A DNA stretch of 64,000 nt from Molanna angustata (GCA_963576475.1 OY754981.1:29798132-29862131), one strand, 5' to 3'. Positions 40,228 to 51,689 are shown, counted from the stretch's first letter. Notes: a model not told the origin generated them from the sequence alone. Numbers and translations: made by a program.

Positions 40228-40665
40228 TTTCAACGACGAGAATATACATATATAAGGATGCAAATTGGATATTGTCATCGTAATAAAACTACAGGTACGT
40301 ATAGATGCGTTTGAAGATCAAAGTCTGGAGGTCATCCTAAGTCAATATTTAAGATAAAAAACGTAAAATAAAAACAGATGCTGTATACCAATTGAGATTT
40401 ATTCCTAACTGTCCAGACATCACCTGGTTTTTGATAGCTCCGGCAGTAAAATACACTCGTTTTGGTTTATGACAAAACAGATGTAAATAAATAAAATTAA
40501 ATACCACACCACTCTGAATTGGTCTCGAGACAGAGCAAATTTCAAATGATATCGATAAATTTTCAAGAGTATCAGATCAATACACTCATTTTCAAGAAAA
40601 TTTCTGGTCAACATTTAGACCTTTAAGTAGTTTGACAAACAATTGCACTCTGCTAAAACACTTAG
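40228..40665. other. Intergenic, nothing recognised
   Basis: No coding or repeat signals supported. Confidence 0.4.
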
Positions 40666-41226
40666 CGGTCTTACTTATTAGATTTCGTTAATAGCTTACT
40701 TAACGCGTAACTAGATAAACACGACTAAAATAGTTAAGGTCGGTAAAAAAATCTTACTTATAAACGTATACGATGTGACTTACTAGTTCACTAAATTGTT
40801 TACGAACACCCTCATTTTTTTTTCATATGGTCACATTGGCTTCACACATGTCAAAAAATAGAAAATTGCATGTAATTTTTGGATAACTGACATCGAAAAA
40901 TGAAAACAAAAACCGCGTTGTGCCGTGTTGAGTCAAATTAAACACGATTTCGATGAAGAATAACAAGGAAAATCGTTATAAGTATTAAATTTTTCTGTCA
41001 ATCTTAAATATGCGTCGGAACATATGTATGTGAAAGATCCGCCATTTTGAAATATTTGTTATGACGCGTTAGTCAAGCGTTAAACAACCTCTCGACCTGT
41101 CTTAACTTGACGTATATGAAATTAAGTTGTAATAAAGATAGTCACGGTTTATAAGTAAACTTTTACGTTAATCACGCTCTATTACCAGGTACTATAGATA
41201 GTTTACGTTTATAAGTAAGACGGTAG
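40666..41226. mobile_element. Possible MITE with ggtcttactta termini
   Basis: ggtcttacttattaga at 40668 and the inverse of gtttacgtttataagtaagac at 41202-41222 form diverged inverted ends. Internal copies of cttacttataaacgta (40753) and ttataagtaaacttttacgt (41150) suggest subterminal repeats. Boundaries and duplication are uncertain. Confidence 0.4.
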
Positions 41227-41387
41227 TAATCTGAATTAACCCAAACTATTCAGTTGAATCATCATATTTCTTCAAACTTGATCAAGATATTGGGCATATC
41301 AATACTTTCCATATTTACTTAAAGGATAGATACATATATGAAATGGTTTTTTCGTGCTTGGTGCCGCGTGATGAAGTTGGTAGTGCC

Positions 41388-41425
41388 GACGTTTCGGAAC
41401 GCATTTTAGCGTCCATCTTCGGGAT
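41388..41425 (+). repeat. gacgtttcgg-hairpin-catcttcgg motif
   Basis: gacgtttcgg followed by aacgcattttagcgtt-like pairing (acgc/gcgt) and ccatcttcggg. The same layout occurs at 408-440 and 60726-60762 in unrelated surroundings. Confidence 0.5.
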
Positions 41426-42439
41426 TTATGCTAAACTAAAGGCGAAAGTCCAGTCGGATCTTACGGCTCAGAACTCTCAAAGTCGGATATGAAATAAACT
41501 GATCCAAGATGGCTGAAATGTTTTTTTCATTTTAATTACATAATTGAATAAATTATAGACACATATTTTATTTTTCTAACACAACTCATGTTTGCAAGTA
41601 GAAATTGTCGGTTGCCAATAAACCCGCCAGTATGCAATGAGCATTACAAAAAGTAATGTTAAAAAAATACAATGGGTTTTAAAAAAAATATTTTTAACGC
41701 GTTTATTTTCTAGCGCTATAAATAATCGCCATGAGTGTGTTATTAATTTAAAAAGAAGCAATTTTTTAAATATTCTCAAGATGTACGTGGGTCGGAGAAT
41801 TATGTTTAGGAGGCTTTGCACGGTAAAGTATACATACATACATGAAAATAATAATTATCGTCTAAGAGCAGACTTAATAATGAGCAGATCAGACTGAAGC
41901 GTAGGCCGACATACCACCACAACAAATATCCGTTACCAAAAAATCGGTAACTAAGATCAGAGGGGTAACATCCAAAATATTTAATATGAACATATTATAG
42001 AACGTACATATTTATGCTATGTTAGAAAGAAAATTCATAAATTGTTTTGTTAAGAAATTTATGCTACAAAATCGATGTTATTTTTGTTTTTTATATATGT
42101 TCTATTAATTTTTATGAACTTTGGTTTATATGTATTATTTTATAGTTATTTTTTGTGTATTTTTCATTAAATAAATTTCAAGGCCAGAATTATCTTACCT
42201 TTAACTGGAAAATATATAATATATTTTAAACGGTAATATTATAAGTGACCCGTCTCAGAACAGGTTTTCCTAGTGAGACAGGGATCGAAAAATATATTGT
42301 AATTCATGTATTTTTGTATAATAAACGTCGGGTTGCCGGCACTGAAACTGAATTATATCTTTGCCTTTACCAAAATTAAATCATCATCCTTGAAAAGAAT
42401 GCCGTTTTCTACGATTCGATTCGATTGGCAACTATCGAG
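41426..42439. other. Intergenic; LINE-like 3' UTR text near 42240-42330
   Basis: gacccgtctcagaacagg, agtgagacagggatcgaaaa and tttttgtataataaac resemble the 3' UTR of a lepidopteran non-LTR element, including a polyadenylation hexamer. No coding part is attached. Confidence 0.35.
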
Positions 42440-42793
42440 GACAATTTACGATATTTTTGACAATTTTTTAACATCTTAATAAAGACGAAGTTGGAATATT
42501 ATTGAAGCGGCTTACAAATTGTCATCGGCTGGTTTACGTGATCATTTTATGCGCTTGCGCAACGTTCACCAATTATGCCTTCTTATTGAGTTCCTTTATC
42601 AAAAATTACATTGATTCTATCTATAATATCTTAAGTTGTAAACCAGCCGATGACAGGTCTTCTATAATATTCCAACTTCGTCTCTATTGAGATGTTAAAA
42701 AGTTTGTCAAAAAATATCATTTGACTCCCGACAGGGAAAAAATCCAATGTTTGCGTATATGCATTTAAAAATAAATATTCGACAATTTACGAT
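42440..42793. mobile_element. Fold-back element with 13-bp target duplication
   Basis: Element 42453-42780 lies between exact 13-bp direct repeats gacaatttacgat (42440-42452, 42781-42793). Its left part (ttgacaattttttaacatc, agacgaagttggaatatt) is inverted at 42658-42708 (aatattccaacttcgtctct, attgagatgttaaaaag). A second nested dyad is formed by catcggctggtttac and gtaaaccagccgatg. A unique right flank, atcatttgactcccgacagg to aatattc, lies outside the palindrome. The second family member is at 44814-45015. Confidence 0.8.
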
Positions 42794-42999
42794 TTCTTTC
42801 ACAGATTCAAGAACCAATAAATTCAACAATTCAAATTATGTAAATTTAAAGAGTGGAGCTCCTCAGTTCTTCTCGTGCGCTTCTTCAAGGATTCCCGGCC
42901 ATGTGGGAAATAGTGATCTCGAAGAACAATTCTGTAAAGATGTAATTTTGTACAACGCAATCATTGATTTCTTAGATCTAGCCAGTTCTTTGATTCTCA

Positions 43000-43915
43000 G
43001 TAGAAAAATAAGTCGATGACAGTTCAGTAATCAGCGATAGATTACTTTTTTTTATATGTAAATTCCTTAGCACTGCGGACAGGTTGACTCTTATTTCGGC
43101 GTTTTAGGTTCAATTTGTAACAAAGGAAAAATATAAAAAAATAGTAGGTACTAATGAGATTCAAGGGAGCACGACTGGCGACTGATATTGTGATGACCTC
43201 AACACAATGATTTGAATCGATGAAATTCCCGACCGCTTTCAAATTAACTTGCGTACATCATGGCAATAATAACTTATGCTAAGCATCATTAAATTCATAC
43301 TTAATGTAATACTTAATTTTGATAATCAACTCATCTTTGTCTAAATAAAAATCCAATACAAAGATACAAAAGAAAAATCATTCACTCGAAGTCAATGACA
43401 AATGATCAGATTATATCTTTTGTGGATTCGGAATTTCTGAAGCGAATCTTTTAATTGTTTAATGGTGGCTTTGATGGAATAAACGGAGGTTGTTGAATTT
43501 TGAAAATCCAAGCAATATCATTCAACATTTTTAGTAATTAGCAACGATGGAATAAAATATAAGATTTAGCGAAGATTTAACATTTATCATAGGTACATTT
43601 TGCAGTGGACTTGGAGATAGTTATCATTAGTTTTATTTAACATAAGATCAGTTGATGATATGAAGAATTGAAGGTCTTCATAATGATCCATTTCCCAATA
43701 GAAAAAATCTACTGTGTAAAATGACAGGATTTTGGAGACCGATTCCAGTAACGACACAAAGTTTCATTGCAATAGTTTTACATATTGGCGAATTGACCAC
43801 TTTATTTTTCTCAATGAACCAACTTATTTGACTTACATAATGATAAATATGTCAATTCCACAAAGTGAATTTGGTGTTTTCATTTTGTTAATGTTGACTT
43901 TTAACTGTTCTATGA
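43000..43915. other. Intergenic, nothing recognised
   Basis: No coding or repeat signals supported. Confidence 0.4.
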
Positions 43916-43919
43916 ACTA

Positions 43920-44035
43920 GGTATCTCCGAGAGATCTGAATCCTGATTAAGCACAGGACATACGATCTTGGAGAGGTAGAATTAGGATAGCTGACGCCAA
44001 GTAAATGGGACAAACGTGAGGACGAAGAAGAAAAA
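43920..44035 (+). pseudogene. Possible LINE 3' end
   Basis: QDIRSWRGRIRIADAK, a stop, MGQT and then gacgaagaagaaaaa. The D-x7-G--W/R--AxDR-like layout before a purine tail resembles RTE-like 3' ends elsewhere in the window, but similarity is weak. Confidence 0.35.
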
Positions 44036-44718
44036 TTTGATTTTGGTACAAATTCAAATATGGAATGAGACGCCAATGATTGAAGCAAATTTCCCGCCAT
44101 GGACAAATTTGGCGGCAAATAGTTGTCCGTATCACGAGGCTAGACGCTAAACAACTTTGCAAACGGCAAAAACTGGTTTGGGAATCACTTCACTTTTACC
44201 GGCCCTAGGTTCAACCGCACATACCTACACTTGTTGGATCACTTAGTCTGCAGAATGGAGTTAATGGTCTTGCGAAGACTGAAGACATCATCATCGTTGT
44301 AATGGAAAATAAGTTTCGAGTTGCATAACATACAATATCAGATGACAAGGATGAGCCATGTTAAAATGCGTACAAAGTATATATTTTAACATCATTTTTT
44401 ATTTAAGACAACTAATTTTTACCTACAAGAAAACTCAATCAATACAGACGTTATCATACAAGAATATTCAAATTATCAAGTGGACTCAAAATGTATTTCA
44501 ATACAGAAGTATTTTTTAAAAATATATTCCAGTTTTTAATTGTACAAAAAGAAAAAAAAATCTTGAAACAGACGTTATAATATGCTTATTACAGTATTTA
44601 AAAAAAAAACAATGTATTACACCCACAGACCAAGAATCTATTATACTGCTTTTCTTTACATTTGCTTTTCATATTAAAATGTATTTACAAGAAAGTGTTA
44701 AAGTGTTAATGTTTGGTA
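44036..44718. other. Intergenic, nothing recognised
   Basis: No supported features. Confidence 0.4.
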
Positions 44719-45130
44719 TCTGTGCGGGCGTCCCGGGTTCGATTCCCAGCAGGGGAGAAATTTATTTAAATTAGTTTGCTAATTTTATTTAATTAGTTTA
44801 ATCATTTTGAATCTTTTTTTTTATTGACAAACATTTTTTCAACATCTCAATAGAGACGAAGTTGAGATATTGTAGAAGAACCAGGACTTCGTCTGTATTA
44901 AGAACTTCGTCTCTATTGAGATGTTGAAAAAATGTTTGTCAGTAAAAATATCATTTGACTCCCGAAAGGGAAAAAAATCCAATGTTTGCGTATATGCAAT
45001 TAAAAAAGAATATTCCATTTTGAATCGATTATATTGCTTCTCTGGGCTGGAAACACTGGTTAGTTCGAAGAAATTTCCATATGGCAATAAACTCACCACT
45101 TGCGCAGAGTGCAAGGAAGTGTTATTATAG
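44719..45130 (+). mobile_element. SINE family A interrupted by a fold-back element
   Basis: 5' part 44719-44813 (tctgtgcgggcgtcccgggttcgattccc split across box B, then ggggagaaatttatttaaat) and 3' part 45027-45130 (attgcttctctgggctggaa, acactggttagttcgaagaa, caaggaagtgttattat) form one SINE. The 202-bp fold-back element sits between them, so the SINE is the older insertion. Confidence 0.82.
44803..45026. mobile_element. Fold-back element with 11-bp target duplication, inside SINE A
   Basis: Element 44814-45015 lies between exact copies of cattttgaatc (44803-44813, 45016-45026). Arms attgacaaacattttttcaa, catctcaatagagacgaagt (from 44823) and their complement (44904-44942) form a near-perfect stem of about 38 bp. 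The right flank atcatttgactcccgaaagg to aatattc matches the 42453-42780 copy. Confidence 0.85.
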
Positions 45131-45255
45131 AATGAAATCAAAACATAGGTATTAACACTATTTTTACTCATATTATTTAATTAAAAAATGCAATTTCTGA
45201 ACAGTTTGAAAACAGCTTATACAAATAAAACCAGATATGCAGTATTTTTTATCAA

Positions 45256-46224
45256 CTAGTTGCATGTAACACATGAGATCCAACTTTCGATAGCGATAGT
45301 ATGTATAGTTGAAGAATAAAAATTAAACTATAAACCCATAAATCCAAATTATTGAAAATTTTTACACATGTTGGTATGTATGTCAAGATAGGACAGTATG
45401 GAGGTCAGTCCTCTTTTCCTACCCGGAATATGAAAACAGCATGATGGTTCTGTATGTATGTTTGGAGATTAAGTACCTATCAAACTATTAAGTCTTCTTA
45501 CATATTGTATATAGACGACTGCCATACAAATTGTATGAAGCAATGTCGTCACTAAATTCAATTTTTATAAAAATCCTTAAAAAAAATTGAGATGTGCTAA
45601 TATAATGCTAATATTTTTAATAGAAAATTAAATTATCTAGTTGGGGTGTTTCGGCTTTTTTTGATATTTTTAAAAAGTTTTGAAATATAGGCAGTTAAAC
45701 TCAATAATTTATCATAAAAAAATATTATTCTTAATAAAAAAATATTTGAGGAACCCTGGATTTTTTTGAAAAAACCAATTTGAGATTTTGTATTTGTCTA
45801 TGTTTATACCAATTTTCAGCGTTCTAGCTTTTATGATTTCTGAGATATATGGAAAAATAAACCAAAATTTCAAAAGTTGATAGCCCCTGACTGAAACAAA
45901 AATTCACAATTCTGAGTATAAAAGTTTTGTAGGCCTATAATTATTTATATATTCTGAAAATTTGGGCTCTGTAAATTAAGCGGATCAAAAGTTATAAGGG
46001 GAGGACGGACACACAGACACACAAAACTCACATAAAATGTTCTACTCCGAATTCTGAGTAAATCCATGTACAGGAACATATATGCTGCGAGGCCTCTAGT
46101 TGGTGTTATTAGCATGCAAAAAGTCAACTACGCCATACAAAATGTTCCTTCGTACACGCATCTTGGTTTAATAATGTCGATTCATTCAGAGAATTGAATT
46201 TTCATGAACGAATCGACAGTTGGA
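45256..46224 (-). mobile_element. Helentron-like element, copy 2 (969 bp, minus)
   Basis: On the minus strand it starts t|ccaactgtcgattcgttca at 46224 and ends ...gttggatctcatgtgttacatgcaactag at 45256, before a T. The body matches 6485-7484 along its length (aggaacattttgtatggcgt, aacttttgatccgc-, catgctgttttcatattc), with several indels. No coding capacity. Confidence 0.75.
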
Positions 46225-47282
46225 TTATTTAATTTTATAGAAGCGTCCTCCTTGAAATATTCGTTAGTAATTAGCTTAGATAATATTTATACTCAGATTA
46301 ATTTTATCGTCAAGTACCTATAATCCTATTAATCTTCATATTTACAACACATTTGAACACACCTAAATACAATTAGATACGTGTTCCTATAATATGTTTG
46401 TTATAAATTAATGAATAATAACATCGAGTTACTTGCCTATAATTGATATGAAAAATAACTCGAATTGTAATTATCAATCGTAGCTGAATTGGGAAATAAT
46501 TGATAAAAAATATTAGATATAGGTATACAGTGGAAGACAACATCTGACAGCAGACAGTAAATCTTATAGATAATTTTATTACTATAACATTTTTGGAATG
46601 AAATTTGAAACAATTTTATATATTACAAGTAAATAAATAAATTAATTAATATTTACATTACTAATATTCAAACTTTCTCGGGTGAGTGCTGAAGAAATCC
46701 CCAAAATTTTCATCGCAATCGGATGGATGGTTTAGGAGTTAACAAACGAACATCCATTTTTATATAAAAATACTTGGTATAAACAAAGATTTGATACGAT
46801 TAAATACACAGCATCGGTTATTTCCTCAATAATTCACTTTACAATTGGTGTAAACGAAACGACATGGCATTGAACGTCAAAAAATGTTATTGTATCGCCT
46901 TTGCTGGGCATTGCTAGGCAGTGGTAGGATCTTGAGGAACTATAATGATTGATTAGCTTTCTTCAAAATGCTCAGTTTGCGTGATAGAAGAATAGTTGCC
47001 GATCTTAGTATGTTGCATAAAATGGTGAATGGCTATGTTCACACTCAACTTCTACGCAGCTGATCCCCGTCTTCGTAACGTTAACACTTTTCAACCAGAG
47101 GCAGTCAATAAGAATGATATCGGGAAAAACAATCCGGTAGGTCGAATTCGGAGGTAGTATTTCGAAACAAAAAAAAAGAAGGCAATCGGTTCGTCGCCAT
47201 AAACGAACATTTTTATTTCACGCAATTTATTTAACTCACACGAAAAAGAAGTTTTTTTTCCAGTTATTAAAAATAGTTTCCG
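46225..47282. other. Intergenic; dispersed cgcaatcggatggatggttt word
   Basis: Around 46685-46760, catcgcaatcggatggatgg and ttaggagttaacaaacg match a segment at 49686-49720 and 32385-32405 (repeat element I border). No genes seen. Confidence 0.4.
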
Positions 47283-47501
47283 CACGGTGAATTGTCCATT
47301 TGGTCAATTGTCCTCACGGTCACTTGTCCGTACGGTCAACTGTCCCCACGGTCAATCGTCCCCACGGTCAATTGTCCTCACAGTCAACTGTCCATACGGT
47401 AAATTGTCCCCACGGTAAATTGTTCTCACAGTCAATTGTCCATTCGGTAAAAAGTGCGTACGGTTCATTGTCCACGGTCAATCGGCTACGGTCAATTGTC
47501 C
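47283..47501. repeat. 16-bp minisatellite, about 14 copies
   Basis: Consensus ccacggtcaattgtcc, with individual units changed at one to three positions and two shortened units near the end (acggtcaatcggct). The core caattg is self-complementary. The 78-codon frame across it is an artefact. Confidence 0.93.
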
Positions 47502-47589
47502 GGGAATCATTAGAAGCAAGCTGTGGACGCGCGTAATTGGAGGGTTAACGAGATTTTTTTTATCAATGTATTTTGTATATATGTATGTA

Positions 47590-47815
47590 TTGTTAATTCT
47601 CTGTGCGTGTCTCTTAATAAAATAGCTCCAATTGAATTCTTTCTCTTTCGTGAAAAGTACATATACATTTACATCCTCATACATTCCCTAAATTAAGAGA
47701 AAATGTTTGTGTTATAGGCGAACGAAATCAATCAAGGCAGCTAAGGAGAGGTTTGAACTCGATATCGTTGAATTACTAAGCCAGTGCGATGCCCGCTCTG
47801 CCACCGACCCATTTA
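47590..47815 (-). mobile_element. SINE family B, minus copy
   Basis: Minus strand: ggtcggtggcagagcgggca (box A region), ctggcttagtaattcaacg, cgagttcaaacct (box B, one mismatch), gatttcgttcgcctataaca, and an AT-rich 3' part containing gaatgtatgaggatgtaaat. Longer 3' end than the 30290 copy. Confidence 0.75.
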
Positions 47816-48365
47816 TAGCTCAAATCGTTTTGACAGCTCGACTTGCATATCAAAAATGCAATTGACTATGGATTCCACGAAATATTTAAATTAAAATACG
47901 TATACATTAAAAATGCGATTCAAAACTAAATTCTTGATAAATTTTCCATTGAAATAAATAAAATAAACGCTGAATAGGCAAAACATAAAACAAAAGAAAA
48001 ATTTGAAATTAATGTGTCAATAATTTATTTGTAGGTAGTAAAAAATAACACGTTGCTCAATAGCTACATACCAGTCTAAATATTAACACGCATTGTGAAA
48101 TAACAATATATAATTTTCAATATTATGTAGATTGACTGCGACATGCATATCCTTGTACTTGCCAAGTATTGTTACTATCGACTGCGGGTATAATATTTGG
48201 TAGGACCGCTGTCAGTCTGCTGATTCATGTAAACTTATTGATGTTTTGTATATAAATATGTGTATGTATGTTTTTATATATAATTTGTATACTTTATATT
48301 TTTTGCACTTGTTTCCTACCTAAGCAATCTGCTCTATTTTATTTATATAAATAACTAATGTTATT
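47816..48365. other. Intergenic, nothing recognised
   Basis: No supported features. Confidence 0.4.
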
Positions 48366-48512
48366 AACGAAATAATTTTGAATATTTTTTTAATTGGTAT
48401 ACCCACAGACAGGCTATGCCCTGTGGGATTTTTGTGTGTACAGTTGATTTATTATAATTGATATTATGTTTATGTATATTGTATGTACCAAATCTTAAAT
48501 AAATAAATAATA
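48366..48512 (+). pseudogene. LINE 3' UTR with hairpin and AAAT tail
   Basis: cccacagacaggctatgccctgtggg (48404-48429) is a hairpin; further on lie tatgtatattgtatgtacc and ttaaataaataaataat. The arrangement matches the other AAAT-tailed LINE ends here. No coding portion. Confidence 0.5.
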
Positions 48513-49079
48513 AACTAATTCTCCATACTACCTGTCTATTTCGAAAATAAAATCTACATTTTTGCTTCGAAATCTAAACGAGAATCAATCAAAGTTTATA
48601 CTAAAATATTGGTCATGATATTTTTAGACCCCTCGATATTATTTAAAAATCAATTGTAGATAATGACCAATAAAATAACTGTAAATAAAAAGACATAAAC
48701 TCCAATTGTCATAATCCATTAGTAAATTGGATAAGTATATATGAGGTATCGAATGGCACGACAATAGAAATGTTTCGTATTAAATTATACCTATGTAAGA
48801 TTATCCAACACACGGGGGAAACGTAATGATAGTATATTCCTAAAATTATATAATGATAGGTACAATAAACTTTTACTTACTTCAAATAATGAAATAGAAA
48901 TTTACGTAATAGCTTCCGAAGAAGAAGAAGAATCCAATTTGTAAGATATAATAATATGATGTCACAAAAACGAACCTGAAACAAATACAAAAATTATATA
49001 TTAGTAATTTCAAAATCAGATAATTAATGTGTGTAAAAATATATAACAAAAGTGTACCCCCGGCAAACTTCGTATTGCC
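48513..49079. other. Intergenic, nothing recognised
   Basis: No supported features. Confidence 0.4.
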
Positions 49080-49692
49080 TGTATAATTGAAAATGTTCCT
49101 TTAGAGTCTCCCGTACCTTCAGGCCCTTTTGTACCCCCCTACCCTTCATTACCTCCCGTACCTTCAGTAGGTTAAGAAAAAGTTTAAATCCAGTTGGACC
49201 TTCTTTCCCCAGGATACTCCACTTTCATAGATAAAATGACCAAGTACACGAAGAAGAAGATGAACGTTTAAATACAGAAACCTGCGAAGAGATGGAAGGA
49301 AAATTGAACCTTCGTCTCCCAGAATAGTCCAACTTCATAGATAAAATGACCTAATACCCAATGAAGAAGAAGCAGAAGAAAAATGTTTTTATCCAGAAAC
49401 CATCCCGGGCATACGCTAGACAGTTCACCAAAGTTTCATTGCAATCGTATGAACGGTTTCCTTCCCAAGATAGTCCACCTTCATAGATAAAATGACCTAA
49501 TACCCGATGAAGAAGAAGAAAAAAGTTTAAATCCAGAAACCGTCCTGAAAGACCTATGAAGAGATTGAAGGACAGTTGGACCTTCTTCTCCCAGGTTGGT
49601 CCACATTCATAGGTAAAATGACCTATACCCGATGAAGAAGAAGAAGAAAAATGTTTTAATCCAGAAAACATCCCGGGCATAATTGGATGAAC
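49080..49692 (-). repeat. Inverted partial copy of the array I/II element
   Basis: 49100-49175 is the inverse of array II (cctcccgtaccttcag) and 49180-49690 that of array I: taaatccagaaacc, agagatggaaggaaaattg, gataaaatgacctaatacc and aagaagaagaagaa recur four times. At 49395-49460 the unit junction carries the single-copy text cgggcatacgctagacagtt and caccaaagtttcattgcaat, the element border seen at 32385-32430. Confidence 0.8.
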
Positions 49693-49839
49693 GGTTTAGG
49701 AGTGCATTCAACACATACATACATGATACATACAAACATTTAAATTTATAATATAGATATGTATAACATGAACATGTAATAATTATGATTATTCAAATTC
49801 AACGTGTTATAATGGGAATCAGGAAACATTTTTTAAAGA

Positions 49840-49975
49840 AGGAATATGTCCTTGTGAAAAGTACATACATATACCTACATACACATTCTCTAAACCAAGC
49901 ATAAATACTTGTGCAAGCATAAATCGGTCGTGGCAGGATTCCATTTCGCGACCACTGGATAACTAAGCCTTAAAT
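49840..49975 (-). mobile_element. SINE family B, partial minus copy
   Basis: Minus strand: aaggcttagttatccagtgg, tcgcgaaatggaatcctgcc, acgaccgatttatgcttg, gtgtatgtagg. Box A is missing and box B is altered (gcgaaatggaatc), so the copy is old. Confidence 0.65.
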
Positions 49976-50044
49976 GGACCTTTCTTTTTTATGACGCGCA
50001 ACTCACATATTATCACATAAAACAGGACGAAAAACACCCATCAT

Positions 50045-50456
50045 ACGATTCATTCGAACAATTTTTCTCGTTCTGGTTCGTCATGCTATACAATTCTTCA
50101 CGTTCCAGTTCTCAACATTCTGGTTCGTCATGTAACGATTTTTTTTCCGTTTTGTTTCCTACAATTCTTCTCGTTCTAATTCATCATGTTACAATTCTTC
50201 ATGTAACAATTTTCTCGTTCTCTTTCGTACGATTCTTCACGCCCTTTTTTTCCGTTTTGTTTCCTACAATTCTTCTCGTTCTGGTTCATCATATTACAAT
50301 TTTTTTTCGTTCCGTTTTGTTCAATTCTTCACGTACTTGTTTCCAATTTTAGGGTACATCAAGTTCCGATTCTTCTCGTTCTGTTTCGTATTATTATTCA
50401 CGTTACAATTCTTCATGTTTTGTCACGTCAAAATTCTTCACGTCATCTTCTGGTTC
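50045..50456 (+). repeat. Degenerate ttctcgttctggttcgtca repeats
   Basis: The words ttctcgttctg, gttcgtcatg, acaattcttcacgt and ttccgttttgtttcctac recur irregularly with a strong pyrimidine bias. Units of roughly 20-60 bp overlap, consistent with an old, scrambled tandem array. It abuts the dispersed repeat at 50457. Confidence 0.6.
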
Positions 50457-50723
50457 AGTAGCGTCTAGCCCCTGAGTTTCTTTTCTGCATTCTTAGGTTA
50501 GGTTTAAGTTTGTGTATAATAATAATAGCGACTCGCGTGAGCGAGTTGCTTTATAAATTGAATTATAAATTATTATAAATTAAATATATAATATTCTTTT
50601 AATTTTTCGCATTTAATATAAAATTTCACAGCTCATTTGACTTAATACTACGAGATCTCAACCAATCAGAGAGCCAACCGGAAACAGAATGCAAACTGGT
50701 AGATTCAGATTGTAGACTCTAGT
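50457..50723 (-). repeat. Dispersed 267-bp repeat, copy B
   Basis: Inverse complement of 1111-1376 with only scattered differences. Here it sits between pyrimidine-rich repeats, and ttctcgttctagttcttcgc continues on its far side, as if it had inserted into the array. Confidence 0.75.
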
Positions 50724-51160
50724 TTCTCGTTCTAGTTCTTCGCGTGCCAAAACGGTCTTCCATTTTAGTTTTTCTTTTCCGATTCATCCCATTTCACTTA
50801 TAGTTCTAGTTCATGGTACAATTCAAAATAATTAGACAAATACAAAAATCTGGTCTATATAATGTGCGTTTCATAAAATGAATTAAGTATAAATTAAATG
50901 CATATTTTCAAATAAACGGTGAAGAAGATTCCTTTATTTGAACGGCAATAAAAATAAGAATGATTGCATATATTTCTATATACCTACCTATACCTACTTA
51001 TGTTTAAAATACCAAGAATGACATCACCACGGTTCGAAACCGCGATAAAAGGCGGTGAGATTATATTCGGTTATAAAATGTTTTAATTTTTAACGTGCAA
51101 AGCTAATTTTTTTCATATCTGAGGTAAATTCTTAAAATTCAATATAGACACGACCAGAGT
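50724..51160. other. Intergenic, box-B-like word at 51031
   Basis: ggttcgaaacc (51031-51041) fits a pol III box B and is followed by gcgataaaaggcggtgaga, but no box A is visible upstream. It may be a SINE remnant. Confidence 0.3.
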
Positions 51161-51189
51161 GTTGACGTAATCGAAAATATTTCAATAAT

Positions 51190-51300
51190 AGAATACAATG
51201 AATCATTGAACGTTGAACGAATCATAAAACATTGAACGAATCAACAAATAACTCATAGAATGTTGAACGGATCTTACAGTATTGAACGATTTATAGAATT
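51190..51300. repeat. Degenerate ttgaacgaatc repeats
   Basis: ttgaacg-aatc or close variants occur five or six times at 18-30 bp spacing. Confidence 0.55.
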
Positions 51301-51689
51301 TAATTTCTCGACCGAAAGTAAGTACCTACTTGAAAGAAATCCCATTTATATTTTTTAGAATTAGGTATTAAAAATAAAAACACAAATGATTCTACTGTTT
51401 ATTTTAAAGTACTACCCTACAGTCAGAATCCTACAATTAGAATCATAGAAGTCAAAAACAGACCATTGAAAAGAGACAGCTATCGCGTCTGTAAATTAGG
51501 ACTGATCTTAGTGTAAACGTGCGTTGAGATCTCTTGTATCACGATTTTGTGACACATTTGTTATTGTGTCTTTCAGAAATCGTTAGAAATAAGAAAAATG
51601 GTGTTATTTTCAGATATTTTATGAAGAATGACGTGGCAGCTTTAGATTGAGATGAAACAGATTGAGTTTTGTTGTATAAATATGACTAG

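Noticed and set aside
42502..42690. 62-codon open frame with hydrophobic N-terminus
   Set aside because: It lies wholly inside the fold-back element at 42453-42780 and is absent from its second copy.
47300..47536. 78-codon open frame with VNCPHG-like repeats
   Set aside because: Generated by the 16-bp minisatellite; the unit length is not a multiple of three and the frame cycles between three peptide phases.
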